A DNA stretch of 64,000 nucleotides from Desulfobulbaceae bacterium DB1 (GCA_001914235.1 MQUF01000020.1:55450-119449); one strand, 5' to 3'; positions 9,441-18,441 are shown, numbered from the stretch's first letter. Made by a program: numbers and translations. The notes: a model not told the origin generated them from the letters alone.

Positions 9441-10134
9441 ATTCCTCGTTACACTCAATAACGTCATGCAGTCAGGGCCTTGGTTTGCCTTGCCCGCAAC
9501 CTTTCTGTGGGGAATGACAAGTGTTCTGCTCAGTCCCTGCCACATGGCTTCCATCCCCCTGCTCGTCGCCTATGTCGCCGGGCAGCATCAGGTGCTGCCC
9601 CTTCGTCTGGCCGCTCGATATGCGATTTTCTTTGCCTCCGGGCTTTTCATTACCATTGTCGCCATCGGCGTGATCTGTTCTCTGCTGGGAAGGATGCTGG
9701 GTGATGTGGGTCCCTATTGGTCGATTATTGTCGGCATTATTCTTCTCTGGGTCGCCTGGCCGCTTTTTGGCCCACCGCAATGCTCCACCGCCGGCGGCAG
9801 GCTTCGCCGTTTTCAACTGAAAGGAACGGCAGGCGCCATGATTCTCGGCCTTGCCTATGGTTTTCTTTCCGGGGTCTGCACCTTTGGTTTCATTGCCCCC
9901 ATTTTAGGACTGATCACCCTGCGGAATGAGATACTGTACGGTATCGTCATGTTGATCTTTTTTGCCGCCGGTCATTGTTTTCCCCTCGTGCTGGCCGGCA
10001 TGTTCAGTGCCGGAATGAAGCAGATAGTCGGCAGCCTGGCGTGGCGGAACGCCCTGCTCGTCATGCGGAAAATCGCCGGTATCATCATTGTTGGGCTGGG
10101 ATTCTATTTTATTTCCATGCCGTTCCTGCCGTAA
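9433..10134 (+). CDS. CcdA/DsbD-type thiol-disulfide membrane transporter
   Basis: 233 aa with about six hydrophobic segments. The two redox Cys expected in CcdA-family proteins are visible as L-L-S-P-C-H-M-A-S-I-P (first helix) and G-V-C-T-F-G-F-I-A-P-I (fourth helix). Such proteins carry electrons from cytosolic thioredoxin to extracytoplasmic thiol proteins, for example in cytochrome c maturation. The preceding thioredoxin-like gene overlaps or abuts it and is the natural partner. A further Cys lies in the A-A-G-H-C-F-P-L segment. Confidence 0.88.
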   Translation: MDEFLVTLNNVMQSGPWFALPATFLWGMTSVLLSPCHMASIPLLVAYVAGQHQVLPLRLAARYAIFFASGLFITIVAIGVICSLLGRMLGDVGPYWSIIVGIILLWVAWPLFGPPQCSTAGGRLRRFQLKGTAGAMILGLAYGFLSGVCTFGFIAPILGLITLRNEILYGIVMLIFFAAGHCFPLVLAGMFSAGMKQIVGSLAWRNALLVMRKIAGIIIVGLGFYFISMPFLP

Positions 10135-10303
10135 TTTTCCTTTGAACCAATGCCCCTGAAACCCGGCAGATCCATTGCCGCGACTGAAAAGTCCCTTTCT
10201 CGAGGCCATCGGCGACACGTCGGCCGCGGTTCGTCTTCCGGCATCAACCGAAAAAAATATCCAGGGGGGAATGAAGGTCCTTGAATCTCCGTTCTTTTGT
10301 TTT

Positions 10304-10732
10304 TCAGCTGATTGCCTCAATCCGCAATTCAAAGGTGAGATTGCGTCCGGCAAGGGGATGATTGCCGTCGATGGTGATCATGTTATTTTCAATGGCTGTG
10401 ATACGTCCTGCTATCTCATTTCCCGCGGCATCGGTGAAGGAAACCTCTGCTTCGATCTCCCGGGAGCTTCCCGGCGGCAGGTCATCTGCCTTCACTGACC
10501 AAACCAGGTCCGGATCCCGCGGGCCGTATGCTTCGGCTGGTTTCAGGGTCACCGTTTTCCTTTGGCCGAGATCCATGCCCATGACCGCCCGATCAAAACC
10601 TTTGATGACTTTGCCTTTACCGACAACAAACTGTAACGGTTCCTGACCGATGTTTGTTTCAAAAACCGTTCCGTCTTTAAATTTGCCGGTATAATAGATT
10701 TTAACCTTGCTTCCTTTTTTTATCGGTGCCAT
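10304..10732 (-). CDS. slyD: SlyD-like FKBP-type peptidyl-prolyl cis-trans isomerase
   Basis: 142 aa cytosolic protein. It begins with the FKBP strand K-V-K-I-Y-Y-T-G-K-F-K-D-G-T-V-F-E-T, has the F-V-V-G-K-G-K-V-I-K-G-F-D-R-A-V-M-G-M signature, and contains the insert-in-flap chaperone domain followed by D-G-N-H-P-L-A-G-R-N-L-T-F, all typical of SlyD. The His-rich metal-binding tail of E. coli SlyD is absent, as in many short homologues. It catalyses proline isomerisation and assists folding. It is convergent with ccdA across a 169-bp gap without a clear terminator. Confidence 0.93.
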   Translation of the reverse strand: MAPIKKGSKVKIYYTGKFKDGTVFETNIGQEPLQFVVGKGKVIKGFDRAVMGMDLGQRKTVTLKPAEAYGPRDPDLVWSVKADDLPPGSSREIEAEVSFTDAAGNEIAGRITAIENNMITIDGNHPLAGRNLTFELRIEAIS

Positions 10733-10941
10733 GTTGTCATAATCTCTTTTTTGTGGTTTTATTGGTGAAATTGCTGAGAACCGCGAAGGCCATGGATTTC
10801 AGCAGAACAAGGACCCAACCGCATCTTTCGCAAACGGGTACCAGTCGCGCCTTAACCGCAAGGGCCCCGTAACATACCCAGACACTTCAAAAATAGCAAT
10901 ATTTCAACCCCGGCGCCAACCCGGATTTTTATCCCGTCTCC

Positions 10942-10961
10942 TGCAACACTTATGTGTGGCA
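10942..10961. promoter_or_regulatory. Candidate enhancer-type palindrome for a sigma-54 activator
   Basis: TGCAACAC-TTAT-GTGTGGCA is an inverted repeat with 7 of 8 arm positions matching. It lies about 142 bp upstream of the -24 element, a normal distance for bacterial enhancer-binding proteins. The half-site TGCRACAC recurs at 10967 and near 10998. Activator identity is unknown. Confidence 0.4.
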
Positions 10962-11092
10962 TTCCCTGCGACACTCTCTGTGGCGTGCATCAGTCCATGC
11001 AACACATCTGCTTTTTCGGGGTTTGCGGCACTTTGTAATAATATTCGTATTATCAATACGTTAATGTGATTTGTGTGGTGTGTAACGTCTTG

Positions 11093-11109
11093 TGGCACAG
11101 CTCCTGCTT
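11093..11109 (+). promoter_or_regulatory. Sigma-54 (-24/-12) promoter
   Basis: TGGCACAGCTCCTGCTT has the invariant GG (11094-11095) and GC (11106-11107) exactly 10 bp apart and matches the TGGCAC half perfectly; the -12 half is CTGCT instead of TTGCW. Transcription would start near 11119, about 50 bp before the ATG of the small membrane protein. Confidence 0.65.
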
Positions 11110-11170
11110 TAAGAGAAAGTCAAGAGAGATGAACAACACCTCTTGCACTTCAACAGAAGGAGGAACGGTA

Positions 11171-11389
11171 ATGAAACGGACTGATAAATATCGGGTAAAT
11201 ACAGCGGTTGTTGAACGGGACGAATATGATGAAGACATTGCCGAGGCAGCATGTCATGTCGGCACCGGTACAATTTTCAATCTTTGCGCCTTGATCGGTC
11301 TGTGGAGTGTGGCATGTCTGGTCAGCGCCATGATGCAGAACGGCGTGGTCGGGATGGTGAAAGGCTGGCTGGTTGCCATCGGCGGGTGA
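11171..11389 (+). CDS. Small single-pass membrane protein, sigma-54 promoter upstream
   Basis: 72 aa from the ATG at 11171, chosen because a strong AAGGAGG ribosome site (11157-11163) precedes it; the frame stays open upstream to an ATG at 11129. Residues 1-28 are charged (V-V-E-R-D-E-Y-D-E-D-I-A-E-A-A), followed by one hydrophobic segment from about residue 33 to 54 (I-F-N-L-C-A-L-I-G-L-W-S-V-A-C-L) and a short Gly-rich end. I do not recognise the family. The tight sigma-54 promoter suggests conditional expression, perhaps membrane stress or nitrogen/anaerobic control. It is convergent with the efflux operon (12 bp gap). Confidence 0.65.
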   Translation: MKRTDKYRVNTAVVERDEYDEDIAEAACHVGTGTIFNLCALIGLWSVACLVSAMMQNGVVGMVKGWLVAIGG

Positions 11390-11401
11390 TGAGCGGCAGC
11401 G

Positions 11402-12601
11402 CTATTCGGCCCGCAGCGCTTCTTGCGGGTCCATGTCTGCGGCCTGGAAAGCAGGCAGGACACCGGCAAGAAGACCGATGGCCACCGCCAGGGTCATGGA
11501 AAGGACGACATAGAGAAGACTAATTTGGGTCGGTAATGCCGGAACGGCAAAATGTAGAAGACGGGCTCCTCCCCCGCCGAGCACAAGTCCCGCCGTTCCC
11601 CCGGCCGCTGAAAGAAAAACAGCCTCCATGAGAAACAAGCGCAGTACCTTACTGCGGGTCGCACCCAGCGCCCGCAGTAATCCTATTTCGCCGGTTCGAT
11701 CCCGCACGGCGATGGTCATGATGGTCATGATTCCCACCCCTCCCACCAGCAGAGAAATTCCACCGAGCGCGGCCACGGCCAGCGTCAGTTTGTCCAGCAC
11801 ATCGCCCAGGACGTCGAGCATCTGATCCTGGGTTGTGATGGTGAAATCCTCGCTGCCGTGCCGGTCGATGATGGTTTTTTTCACCCGTTCGGCAATCTTT
11901 GCGGCCGAAGCATCGTTGTCGTAAAGAACATCGATTTCCATCAGGCTGTTGCGGTTGAACAATTCAAGGGCCCGGGCTGCGGGGATATAAACCGCGTCGT
12001 CAAGGTCAAAGCCGAGGATCTGCCCCTTTGACTCCATGACACCGGTGACCCGGTAACGGAATCCACCGATGCGGACGATTTGACCAAGGGGATTGGCCTG
12101 GCCGAACAGTTCGGCCTTCACCTTGCTGCCCAGAACGACAAAAGCCCTTGCCGCCCGTGGATCATCGGGCGGCAGGAACGTGCCCACCGCTACGTTGAAC
12201 TGCCAGACCAGCGGGGCAAAGGGGCCGACACCGAGAATGGTGGTGCGTCGCTGTTTGCGCCGTGCCTCGACTTCGCCGTTTCCCTGGACCACCGGAACCG
12301 TGGCCGTTATCTGCGGGATGTTTTGCAATGCCCGTTCGTCTTCAAGGCTGAGGGGGCGGACATTACTGACCACCGCGCCCGACATTCCCATGGTTGTCGT
12401 GCGGCCCGGCACGATGGCCACCAGGTTGGTGCCGAACTGGGTAAACTCCTTTACCATAAACTGCTGCACACCCTCGCCGATGGAGGTGAGCAGAATCACC
12501 GAACCTATGCCGATGGCAATGCCCAGGGTGGTGAGAAAGCTGCGCAACCTGTGGCCGGCAATGGCTTTTGCGGAGAATTTCAGGATATCCGATGATCGCA
12601 T
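11402..12601 (-). CDS. MacB-like ABC transporter permease (second copy in operon)
   Basis: 399 aa. The topology is that of MacB/FtsX-type permeases: an N-terminal membrane helix (A-I-A-G-H-R-L-R-S-F-L-T-T-L-G-I-A-I-G-I), a large periplasmic domain (about residues 45-260, A-T-V-P-V-V-Q-G-N-G motif), and three C-terminal helices with the conserved E-I-G-L-L-R-A-L-G-A-T-R cytosolic loop. It couples to the operon's ATPase and adaptor for export across the envelope. It follows the paralogous permease by 4 bp; both are in the same operon, so the transporter may be a heterodimer. Confidence 0.9.
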   Translation of the reverse strand: MRSSDILKFSAKAIAGHRLRSFLTTLGIAIGIGSVILLTSIGEGVQQFMVKEFTQFGTNLVAIVPGRTTTMGMSGAVVSNVRPLSLEDERALQNIPQITATVPVVQGNGEVEARRKQRRTTILGVGPFAPLVWQFNVAVGTFLPPDDPRAARAFVVLGSKVKAELFGQANPLGQIVRIGGFRYRVTGVMESKGQILGFDLDDAVYIPAARALELFNRNSLMEIDVLYDNDASAAKIAERVKKTIIDRHGSEDFTITTQDQMLDVLGDVLDKLTLAVAALGGISLLVGGVGIMTIMTIAVRDRTGEIGLLRALGATRSKVLRLFLMEAVFLSAAGGTAGLVLGGGGARLLHFAVPALPTQISLLYVVLSMTLAVAIGLLAGVLPAFQAADMDPQEALRAE

Positions 12602-12605
12602 GATA

Positions 12606-13811
12606 TCAGTGCCGGGAAAGGGCCGTGACCGGTTCCAGGGAAGCGGCCTTGCCTGCCGGCAGAGCGGCGAACAACAAGCCGGTGCAAAGCGCGGTCAGGA
12701 CGGCGAAGCCCACCGCCCAGGCAGGAGGAGCGATGACAAAGTCAGGGAAAGCATGCTGCAGCGCGCCGTTGGCCGACAGTCCGAAAATTGTCCCGAGCAG
12801 GGCGCCGCAAAGGGAAAGCAGCGCCGCCTCGGTGAGAAAAAGAAGCAGAATCTGACGTGCAGGTGTGCCCAGTGCCTTGAGCAGTCCGATTTCCTGCCTG
12901 CGCTGCGACACGGAAACCAGCATGACATTCATGATAAGGATGCCGGCCACCAGCAGGCTGATCACGGCAATGCCGCTGACGGTGAGGTTCAGGGCGGTGA
13001 AAATCCGATCAAAGGTGGACAGCACCGCATCCTGGGTAATGACCGTGACGTCATCCTCCCCGTCATGACGTTGTCTGATGATGGTGAGGATGTCATTTTT
13101 TGCCTGGGCAATGAGGTTCCGGTCACGGGCCTCGACGATGATGCGGAAAAGGGACTCGGTGTTGAAAAGGGACTGGGCGGCGGCCACTGGAATGACCGCC
13201 AGATCGTCAAGGTCGACACCGATGGAGATGCCGGCGGAACTGAGCAGGCCGATGACCCGGAAGCGGCTGTCGCCGATTCTGACAATTTTGCCGATGGCGG
13301 ATTGGCTGCCGAATAATTCTTCAGCCAGGCTTCGTCCGATCACGCAGATGGATTGCCCCTTGGTTGGATCACTTTCCGGCAGAAAACTGCCGGAAAACAT
13401 GGTGAGTCGACGAATGGGAAGAAAGGAGGCTGAGGTGCCGAGCACCGCGACTTCCCGTTCCCGTTGCTGCCGGGAAACCGGGGCATTGCCGACGACGATG
13501 GGCGCCATATTGCTGATAAAGCGGCTGTTCAGCAGGGCCTTGGCGTCATCGATGGTGAGATCGCGCGGCGTTTCGCCGAGCAGCGGCGGCATTGCACCGG
13601 TTGTTTCCGAACGGCCGGGCAGCACGATGAGCAGATTTGTGCCGAGACTGGAAAAATTCGACACCACATAGGTACGGGCAGCTTCGCCGAGGGAGGTCAG
13701 GATGATCACCGCGGCCACGCCGATGGACATGGCCAGCAGTATGAGCATGTTGCGCAGTCGCACGGCGAAAAGGGCGGAGGCGGAATAGGAAAAAACATCG
13801 ATGAAACGCAT
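12606..13811 (-). CDS. MacB-like ABC transporter permease (first copy in operon)
   Basis: 401 aa, same plan as the downstream permease: N-terminal helix ([16 protein letters not shown]), periplasmic domain with the W-x-x-x/P-I-V-V-G-N-A segment, and three C-terminal helices with [12 protein letters not shown]. The two permeases share order and length but are clearly diverged, so the pair is an old duplication rather than a recent one. Its ATG overlaps the stop of the ATPase gene by one base (TGATG), indicating translational coupling. Confidence 0.9.
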   Translation of the reverse strand: MRFIDVFSYSASALFAVRLRNMLILLAMSIGVAAVIILTSLGEAARTYVVSNFSSLGTNLLIVLPGRSETTGAMPPLLGETPRDLTIDDAKALLNSRFISNMAPIVVGNAPVSRQQREREVAVLGTSASFLPIRRLTMFSGSFLPESDPTKGQSICVIGRSLAEELFGSQSAIGKIVRIGDSRFRVIGLLSSAGISIGVDLDDLAVIPVAAAQSLFNTESLFRIIVEARDRNLIAQAKNDILTIIRQRHDGEDDVTVITQDAVLSTFDRIFTALNLTVSGIAVISLLVAGILIMNVMLVSVSQRRQEIGLLKALGTPARQILLLFLTEAALLSLCGALLGTIFGLSANGALQHAFPDFVIAPPAWAVGFAVLTALCTGLLFAALPAGKAASLEPVTALSRH

Positions 13812-14494
13812 CAGCCGCTATCCGTGATGATCCGGCCGTCTTCCATGCGGATCTGCCTGCGGGCTCTGCTCCCCAGTTCCGGATCATGGGTGACCATGAT
13901 CAAGGTAAGTCCCTCCCGGTTCAGTCCCTCCAGGATATCGACAACATCACGACCGGCGGCCTTGTCCAGATTGCCGGTGGGTTCGTCGGCCAGCAGAACG
14001 GCGGGCTGCATGGATATCGCCCGGGCAATGGCAACCCGCTGCCGTTGTCCGCCGGACAACTGATCGGGGCGATGACCGGCCCGCTCCGTCAGGCCCAGGC
14101 TGGAAAGAATGGTTGTGACTCGTTGTCTGCGTTTCTCGACAGGGATTTCGGCGATGATAAGGGGCAGTTCGACGTTTTCCGCCGCGGTCAGACGGGGAAC
14201 CAGGTGAAAAAGTTGAAAGACGAAACCGATGCGCTGCCGCCTGATGCCGGCACGTTCGTCATCGTCAATGTCGATGACAACGCGGTTTTCGAAGCGGTAG
14301 AGACCGTTGTCCGGCCGATCAAGCAGACCGATGGTGTTTAAAAGAGTCGATTTGCCGGAGCCGGATGGGCCCATGATGGAAATGTATTCACCTTGACGGA
14401 TTTGCAGTGAAACGGCATGCAGGCCATAGACCTTTTCTTCGCCCACAATGAACGTGCGGTTGATGTCAATCAGTTCGATGATGGTGTCAGTCAT
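13811..14494 (-). CDS. ABC transporter ATP-binding protein (LolD/MacB type)
   Basis: 227 aa nucleotide-binding subunit. Walker [14 protein letters not shown]-loop F-Q-L-F-H-L-V-P, signature [14 protein letters not shown], Walker [13 protein letters not shown] and switch V-T-H-D are all intact. The sequence belongs to the LolD/MacB/FtsE group, which power mechanotransmission permeases. Its start overlaps the adaptor gene by 8 bp and its stop overlaps the first permease by one base. Confidence 0.94.
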   Translation of the reverse strand: MTDTIIELIDINRTFIVGEEKVYGLHAVSLQIRQGEYISIMGPSGSGKSTLLNTIGLLDRPDNGLYRFENRVVIDIDDDERAGIRRQRIGFVFQLFHLVPRLTAAENVELPLIIAEIPVEKRRQRVTTILSSLGLTERAGHRPDQLSGGQRQRVAIARAISMQPAVLLADEPTGNLDKAAGRDVVDILEGLNREGLTLIMVTHDPELGSRARRQIRMEDGRIITDSG

Positions 14495-15641
14495 TGCCGT
14501 TTGCTTCCACTTCAGCCGCTGCCCCGTCCCTTAGCTCTTTGCGATCGGCGGTGAGGACGATCTGTTCTCCCTCGCTTACCCCGGAAACAATCTCGGTATA
14601 GTCCCAGTTCGCCAAACCGGTGGTAATCCGCCGTTCGTGAAGTGTGCCCGACTGCTGATCAAAAACGTATACCTTGGTTTGGTCGATGATTGCCTCGGAG
14701 GGGATGCGCAAAACGTTTTCCTTGATATCGAGAATGACTTCCGCGTCGGCGCTGTAGCCGGGCAGCAGGTTGGCCATATCTTCGGCATGGTCGAAAAGAA
14801 CCTCGATTTCCACGGTGCGGGCCTGTTTTTCGATATCAAGCACGTAATCACTGATACGTTTGACGCGTCCCGCAAAGGTGCGGCCCCGAAAGGCGTCCAG
14901 TGAAATGCGCGCCTCCATGCCCGTGCGGATGGAGGCCGCATCAACTTCATCAATGGGCGCCGAGACGTAGTAGCAGCTCCCGTCAATCAGGTCAACCGCG
15001 GGCAGGGTCTGGACACCAACCGGCGAAGGGGTGACGTATTCGCCCAGTTCGCCGTTCAGCTGGGCAATGATGCCGTCAAAGGGGGCATGAAGAATGGTGC
15101 GTTCCAGGTTGGCGGCAACCACGGCAATGCGATTGTTGGTCACCTCCAGGTTTTTTTTGGCAGCATGACACTGGGCATTGGTAATGGCTGCGTCGGTTGC
15201 GAGCTTGTCAAGGCGTTCCTCCGTGGTGGCGCCGATGTCTTTAAGGGAAAGATGGCGGTTCAGTTGGCGTTTGGCGATATCGGCCTGCAGGCAACTCGCC
15301 TCGGCGTTTGATCGGGCCGCGTCAGCCTCGCTTTGCGCCAGTTTGAGCTGGGCCCGGAGATCATCGTTCCAGAGAGCGAGTAAGAGGTCGCCTTTTTTGA
15401 CTTTCATGCCCTCGGACACCGGCCAGGCGGCGATCTGCCCGCCTACTGCGGGTGACAGACCGGCCCTGCGACAGACCTTTACCGTGCCGGCCCGGGTGTT
15501 GACCACGGTTGACTCGATGGTGCCGCGATCAACGGTGGCGACTCGGACGGGAAGCGGTTTCGGGCGGTTGAAGATAAAGATTCCCGCGGCAAGAGCCACG
15601 GCGAAAAGGACAAGGGAGAGGATGGGTTTGGTATGCTTCAT
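14487..15641 (-). CDS. HlyD/RND-type periplasmic adaptor subunit
   Basis: 384 aa from the ATG at 15641, which overlaps the HD-GYP gene's stop by one base (TGATG); a TTG one codon upstream is less likely. An N-terminal membrane anchor (about residues 6-26) is followed by a biotinyl-lipoyl-like half (V-G-G-Q-I-A-A-W-P-V-S-E-G-M-K-V-K-K-G-D), a long alpha-hairpin (about 95-180), the second lipoyl half (I-L-H-A-P-F-D-G-I-I), and beta-barrel and membrane-proximal domains. This is the MacA-like bridge of a tripartite ABC export system; no outer-membrane TolC-type gene is in the window. Confidence 0.92.
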   Translation of the reverse strand: MKHTKPILSLVLFAVALAAGIFIFNRPKPLPVRVATVDRGTIESTVVNTRAGTVKVCRRAGLSPAVGGQIAAWPVSEGMKVKKGDLLLALWNDDLRAQLKLAQSEADAARSNAEASCLQADIAKRQLNRHLSLKDIGATTEERLDKLATDAAITNAQCHAAKKNLEVTNNRIAVVAANLERTILHAPFDGIIAQLNGELGEYVTPSPVGVQTLPAVDLIDGSCYYVSAPIDEVDAASIRTGMEARISLDAFRGRTFAGRVKRISDYVLDIEKQARTVEIEVLFDHAEDMANLLPGYSADAEVILDIKENVLRIPSEAIIDQTKVYVFDQQSGTLHERRITTGLANWDYTEIVSGVSEGEQIVLTADRKELRDGAAAEVEANGND

Positions 15642-16954
15642 CAACCGTAAGACTCATTTTGTCGTGTGTTTGTTTGTGTCGCAACCTGCCAGCAGGGAAT
15701 CAGGTTTACTGTCACAAGCGCAACGAGTTCCGGATCAAGTTTGTCGGCTTTGGCAAGATTCTGCAAAACGGTCTTGATTTTCTCCGGCGGCAGGGCAGAA
15801 CGGTAGGGGCGGTTTTGGGCCAGGGCCTGGAAGATATCGGCCACCGCGATAATTCGTGCCTCAATACTGAGTTCGGTACCGTGCATATGAAAAGGATAGC
15901 CTTCTCCTGACAGCGTTTCGTGGTGAAAGGCGGCCAGCCGGGCAATTGCTTCAAAACCGCTGATGCGGCGCAATATCTGGTAGGTTTCAAAGCTGTGCTG
16001 GATGATGATCGCCCGTTCGGTGACATTCAGCGGACCGTTTTTTTCCAGGATTTCATCCGGCACCTTCAGCTTGCCGAGATCGTGCAGGTACCCCGCCAGT
16101 TCCAGTTTTTCACAGGTTGGCCGGTCAAGTCCGCACAGGGTGCCGATGTAGGCGGCCAGCAACCCGACCCCGAGCGAATGTTCGGCGGTGAACGGGCTTT
16201 TGGCGTCGACAATGTCGGCAAAAAGGGCGGCAATTTCTCGCAACGTCTTTGAATCGACCCGCTGCTCACGCAGTGGAATATGCAACTCCTTGAAATAGGA
16301 GTCGATATGGGGAGCAAAGAAGGTGAGCCAGAAATTTTCATTTTCGGAGATGGTAAGGAAGGTGTCAACCAGCTGGGGAGCAAACATCCGTCCCCGGTAT
16401 CCGGCAATGATTTTTCTGATTTCCCTGCATTGCAGCAGAAGCTCGTGGGGCGCATATCCCGTTGCCAGGGAGTCGATGCGGTCCGCCATGTAAATACAGT
16501 TGGCAAGAAGCCTGGCTTCCTCGGTCGCCGGAGTGTCCGTCAGATCTTGCCAATGTGTATGGTGGGCAAGGACAACAGGGGCAAGGTGGGCAAGCAGCGG
16601 TTGTTTGACGAGCAGGGCGTGGCCTCGTTCGCAATGGATATGGGATTGCTCCCAGTCCAGTTCGGCGACGATTTTCTTGTGGAGTATCGTTGAAGAAACG
16701 CCGCAGTCATGCAGAAGCGATGCATCATGGGTGGCGACAAGCAGGGAGTCCCATGGGGTACCCGCACTGTGCAGTCGCATGCACTCGATGGCCATGTAGG
16801 CGACCCGCTTGCCGTGATAAAAATCATCCACTCCGACCAGGTCGAGCATGTCCGACATGGCCCAGACTATTTCGCGCAGATTGACGGTTGTAAGCCGCTG
16901 ATCGGCCTGGTTCGGGATTTTCTTCGGCCGGCTTTTCGAGTTGTCTGCTTTCAC
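15641..16954 (-). CDS. HD-GYP domain phosphodiesterase with a degenerate N-terminal HD domain
   Basis: 437 aa from a GTG start; no ribosome site is evident. Two HD-type halves are visible. The first (about residues 45-160) keeps L-L-H-D-C-G but has lost most other motifs. The second (about 250-425) is a complete HD-GYP: E-H-S-L-G-V-G, L-H-D-L-G-K, H-H-E-T-L-S-G-E-G-Y-P and the I-A-V-A-D-I-F-Q-A-L helix. HD-GYP enzymes hydrolyse cyclic di-GMP. It overlaps the adaptor gene by one base and heads the efflux operon, so second-messenger control and export seem to be co-expressed. Confidence 0.88.
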   Translation of the reverse strand: MKADNSKSRPKKIPNQADQRLTTVNLREIVWAMSDMLDLVGVDDFYHGKRVAYMAIECMRLHSAGTPWDSLLVATHDASLLHDCGVSSTILHKKIVAELDWEQSHIHCERGHALLVKQPLLAHLAPVVLAHHTHWQDLTDTPATEEARLLANCIYMADRIDSLATGYAPHELLLQCREIRKIIAGYRGRMFAPQLVDTFLTISENENFWLTFFAPHIDSYFKELHIPLREQRVDSKTLREIAALFADIVDAKSPFTAEHSLGVGLLAAYIGTLCGLDRPTCEKLELAGYLHDLGKLKVPDEILEKNGPLNVTERAIIIQHSFETYQILRRISGFEAIARLAAFHHETLSGEGYPFHMHGTELSIEARIIAVADIFQALAQNRPYRSALPPEKIKTVLQNLAKADKLDPELVALVTVNLIPCWQVATQTNTRQNESYG

Positions 16955-17073
16955 GACTGTTTTTTTCCATCGGGGAAGAAGGTTGAGAAAAGAAATCCTC
17001 TTCCCTTCTTTATCATGATCGCGATGAAAAATCGATAATGAATCGAGCCAAGCTGGAGCCGAAGGCCGGGGTG

Positions 17074-17418
17074 TTAATGCACGATGAAATGGTCGAGCTG
17101 TTGCATCTGTTCCGGAGAAAGATCCGTAAATTGCACACGGTGATGTCTGGTCTGCACCAGATCGGACGGGATGCGGAAATCCGAAACAGAGCTGACCCGC
17201 AGGTTTTTCACGATAAAGCCGTCATGGACGATATCGATGTTTTTCGGGTTTCTGAACCATTGCTCATTGCCGACATAACGGAAAACAAGGCCGTCTGTGT
17301 CCATTGCAATGATATGAAAGGGGATGGCGAAGTCAAATACGGCCAGGGTCCGTTCCTTGATTCTGCTCCGGTTGTCATGGCTTTCCGTTGCGATCTGCAT
17401 GGTAGCTGCGTTCATCAT
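17074..17418 (-). CDS. PilZ-like small protein
   Basis: 114 aa. A GGGAGGT ribosome site lies 3 bp upstream of tandem ATGs. The C-terminal pattern, a short strand ending R-H-H-R-V-Q-F followed by L-S-P-E-Q-M-Q-Q-L-D-H-F-I, resembles the end of PilZ domains and is shared with the protein at 56783-57157. The N-terminal R-x-x-x-R that binds cyclic di-GMP is not obvious, so ligand binding is uncertain. It stands alone between the HD-GYP operon and a 240-bp gap that contains an inverted repeat. Confidence 0.55.
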   Translation of the reverse strand: MMNAATMQIATESHDNRSRIKERTLAVFDFAIPFHIIAMDTDGLVFRYVGNEQWFRNPKNIDIVHDGFIVKNLRVSSVSDFRIPSDLVQTRHHRVQFTDLSPEQMQQLDHFIVH

Positions 17419-17585
17419 GTGACCTCCCTGGTGAATGGTCCGTTTCCGTGAATGGCGACGGCGCTCATTGGGGTTTGATGATGAATCAGTGCAAAAGGAG
17501 TACCACGCTGTGAATTAAGCCGTTTTTGTTTGTCGTTTCAGTTAGTTAAGAGCAGAAATGGCGAAGGGGAGGGAGGTATGAGTGG

Positions 17586-17621
17586 TGGGTTATTTGGCCA
17601 ATTGTATTTGCAAATAACCCA
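17586..17621. repeat. Perfect 11-bp inverted repeat
   Basis: TGGGTTATTTG (17586-17596) and CAAATAACCCA (17611-17621) are exact reverse complements separated by 14 AT-rich bases. It lies between the 3' end of the DUF4350-like gene (17659) and the start of the PilZ-like gene (17418), both on the - strand. It could be the terminator of the upstream gene or an operator of the downstream one; there is no T-run on the - strand. Confidence 0.55.
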
Positions 17622-17658
17622 CATTGTGGCACCAGCGGATTGGGCAAAATGCGCAGGA

Positions 17659-18441
17659 CTAGATCGAACGGCCCGGGCCGCAGAACCAAATGGCCATGTT
17701 TCGGGCCAGTTGCAGGTTGCCGTCCTTGAGGAATTGGTTTTGAAAGAGGGCGTCATCACCAAAAACAACAAAGGCGCCTTTGCCTGCCTGGCCGGCCAGA
17801 ATCAGGGAGAATGACTGCACTGCGTCTTTGTCGTTCAGTTCGCCGTTCTGGTTCAGGTCAATCCATGCCTTGGGGCTGGTGCGGCCGATAACGCTGATTT
17901 CCGGTTTTTTGTGGAGCAGCGCCCAGCCGCCGTATATCTGAAAGCTTTTCAGGTCGCGGGTGAGAGGGTGAGGCGCGAAATCCTTGACTGCGAAATTCCG
18001 GGGATTGCCGCCGATGACATTTTCCTGTTCCGAGATCGCAGCGGAAGACACGGCAATGCCCAATTGCGGCATCAGGTTCATGAGGGGTTCGCTGATGTGG
18101 GTCATGACGGCAAGTTTCCCCCCCCGGTAGATAAACTTCATGATGGCCACCACCTCGGCGGTGGAAATGGGCGCAAAAGGACCGGAAATGATGAGGACGT
18201 CGACATCCTGGAGGGTTTGATCGGAAAGCGGTATGCCGGTGGTGCGGATTTCCGCGCCCTGTTCGATAAAAACGTCGGCCAGGGCGGAAAGATCGAGCGG
18301 CCGCTTTTTCTCGACCAGAAACTGTTGGGCGTGGGCCTGATCAAACAGGACCACCGGCCCGGCCAGGGCGTTGCCCGCCCAGAAAAGAAAAATGGGAACA
18401 AGGAGAAAGACGGTGCGTCGTATCATCATGATGTTTTTCAT
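17659..18441 (-). CDS. Exported DUF4350 / GATase-like domain protein
   Basis: 260 aa from the ATG at 18441, chosen because it overlaps the stop of the ParB-like gene as ATGA. A signal peptide or membrane anchor is visible (R-R-T-V-F-L-L-V-P-I-F-L-F-W-A-G-N-A-L-A, cleavage after ALA plausible). The mature part has a flavodoxin-like/GATase-like pattern, with D-V-L-I-I-S-G-P-F, Y-R-G-G-K-L-A-V-M-T and V-V-F-G-D-D. Proteins of this kind are often found in trafficking or gliding contexts, but no reaction is established. A D-L-N-Q-N-G-E-L-N-D motif resembles a Ca-binding loop. Confidence 0.65.
   Translation of the reverse strand: MKNIMMIRRTVFLLVPIFLFWAGNALAGPVVLFDQAHAQQFLVEKKRPLDLSALADVFIEQGAEIRTTGIPLSDQTLQDVDVLIISGPFAPISTAEVVAIMKFIYRGGKLAVMTHISEPLMNLMPQLGIAVSSAAISEQENVIGGNPRNFAVKDFAPHPLTRDLKSFQIYGGWALLHKKPEISVIGRTSPKAWIDLNQNGELNDKDAVQSFSLILAGQAGKGAFVVFGDDALFQNQFLKDGNLQLARNMAIWFCGPGRSI

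Larger units (their letters stand above)
10733..11170. other. 438-bp regulatory intergenic region
   Basis: Divergent region between slyD (-) and the small membrane-protein gene (+). Nothing convincing is coded here. The right half holds a sigma-54-type -24/-12 element (11093-11109) and, about 140 bp upstream, a palindrome that could be an activator site (10942-10961). The motifs TGCAACAC and TGCGACAC recur between 10942 and 11005. A tandem ATG at 11129 in frame with the downstream gene is a possible but weaker start. Confidence 0.5.

Noticed and set aside
10739..10940. Possible riboswitch upstream of the sigma-54 promoter
   Set aside because: Short GCAAA and GGCC patches were compared with the cyclic di-GMP-I consensus, and the conserved core is missing.
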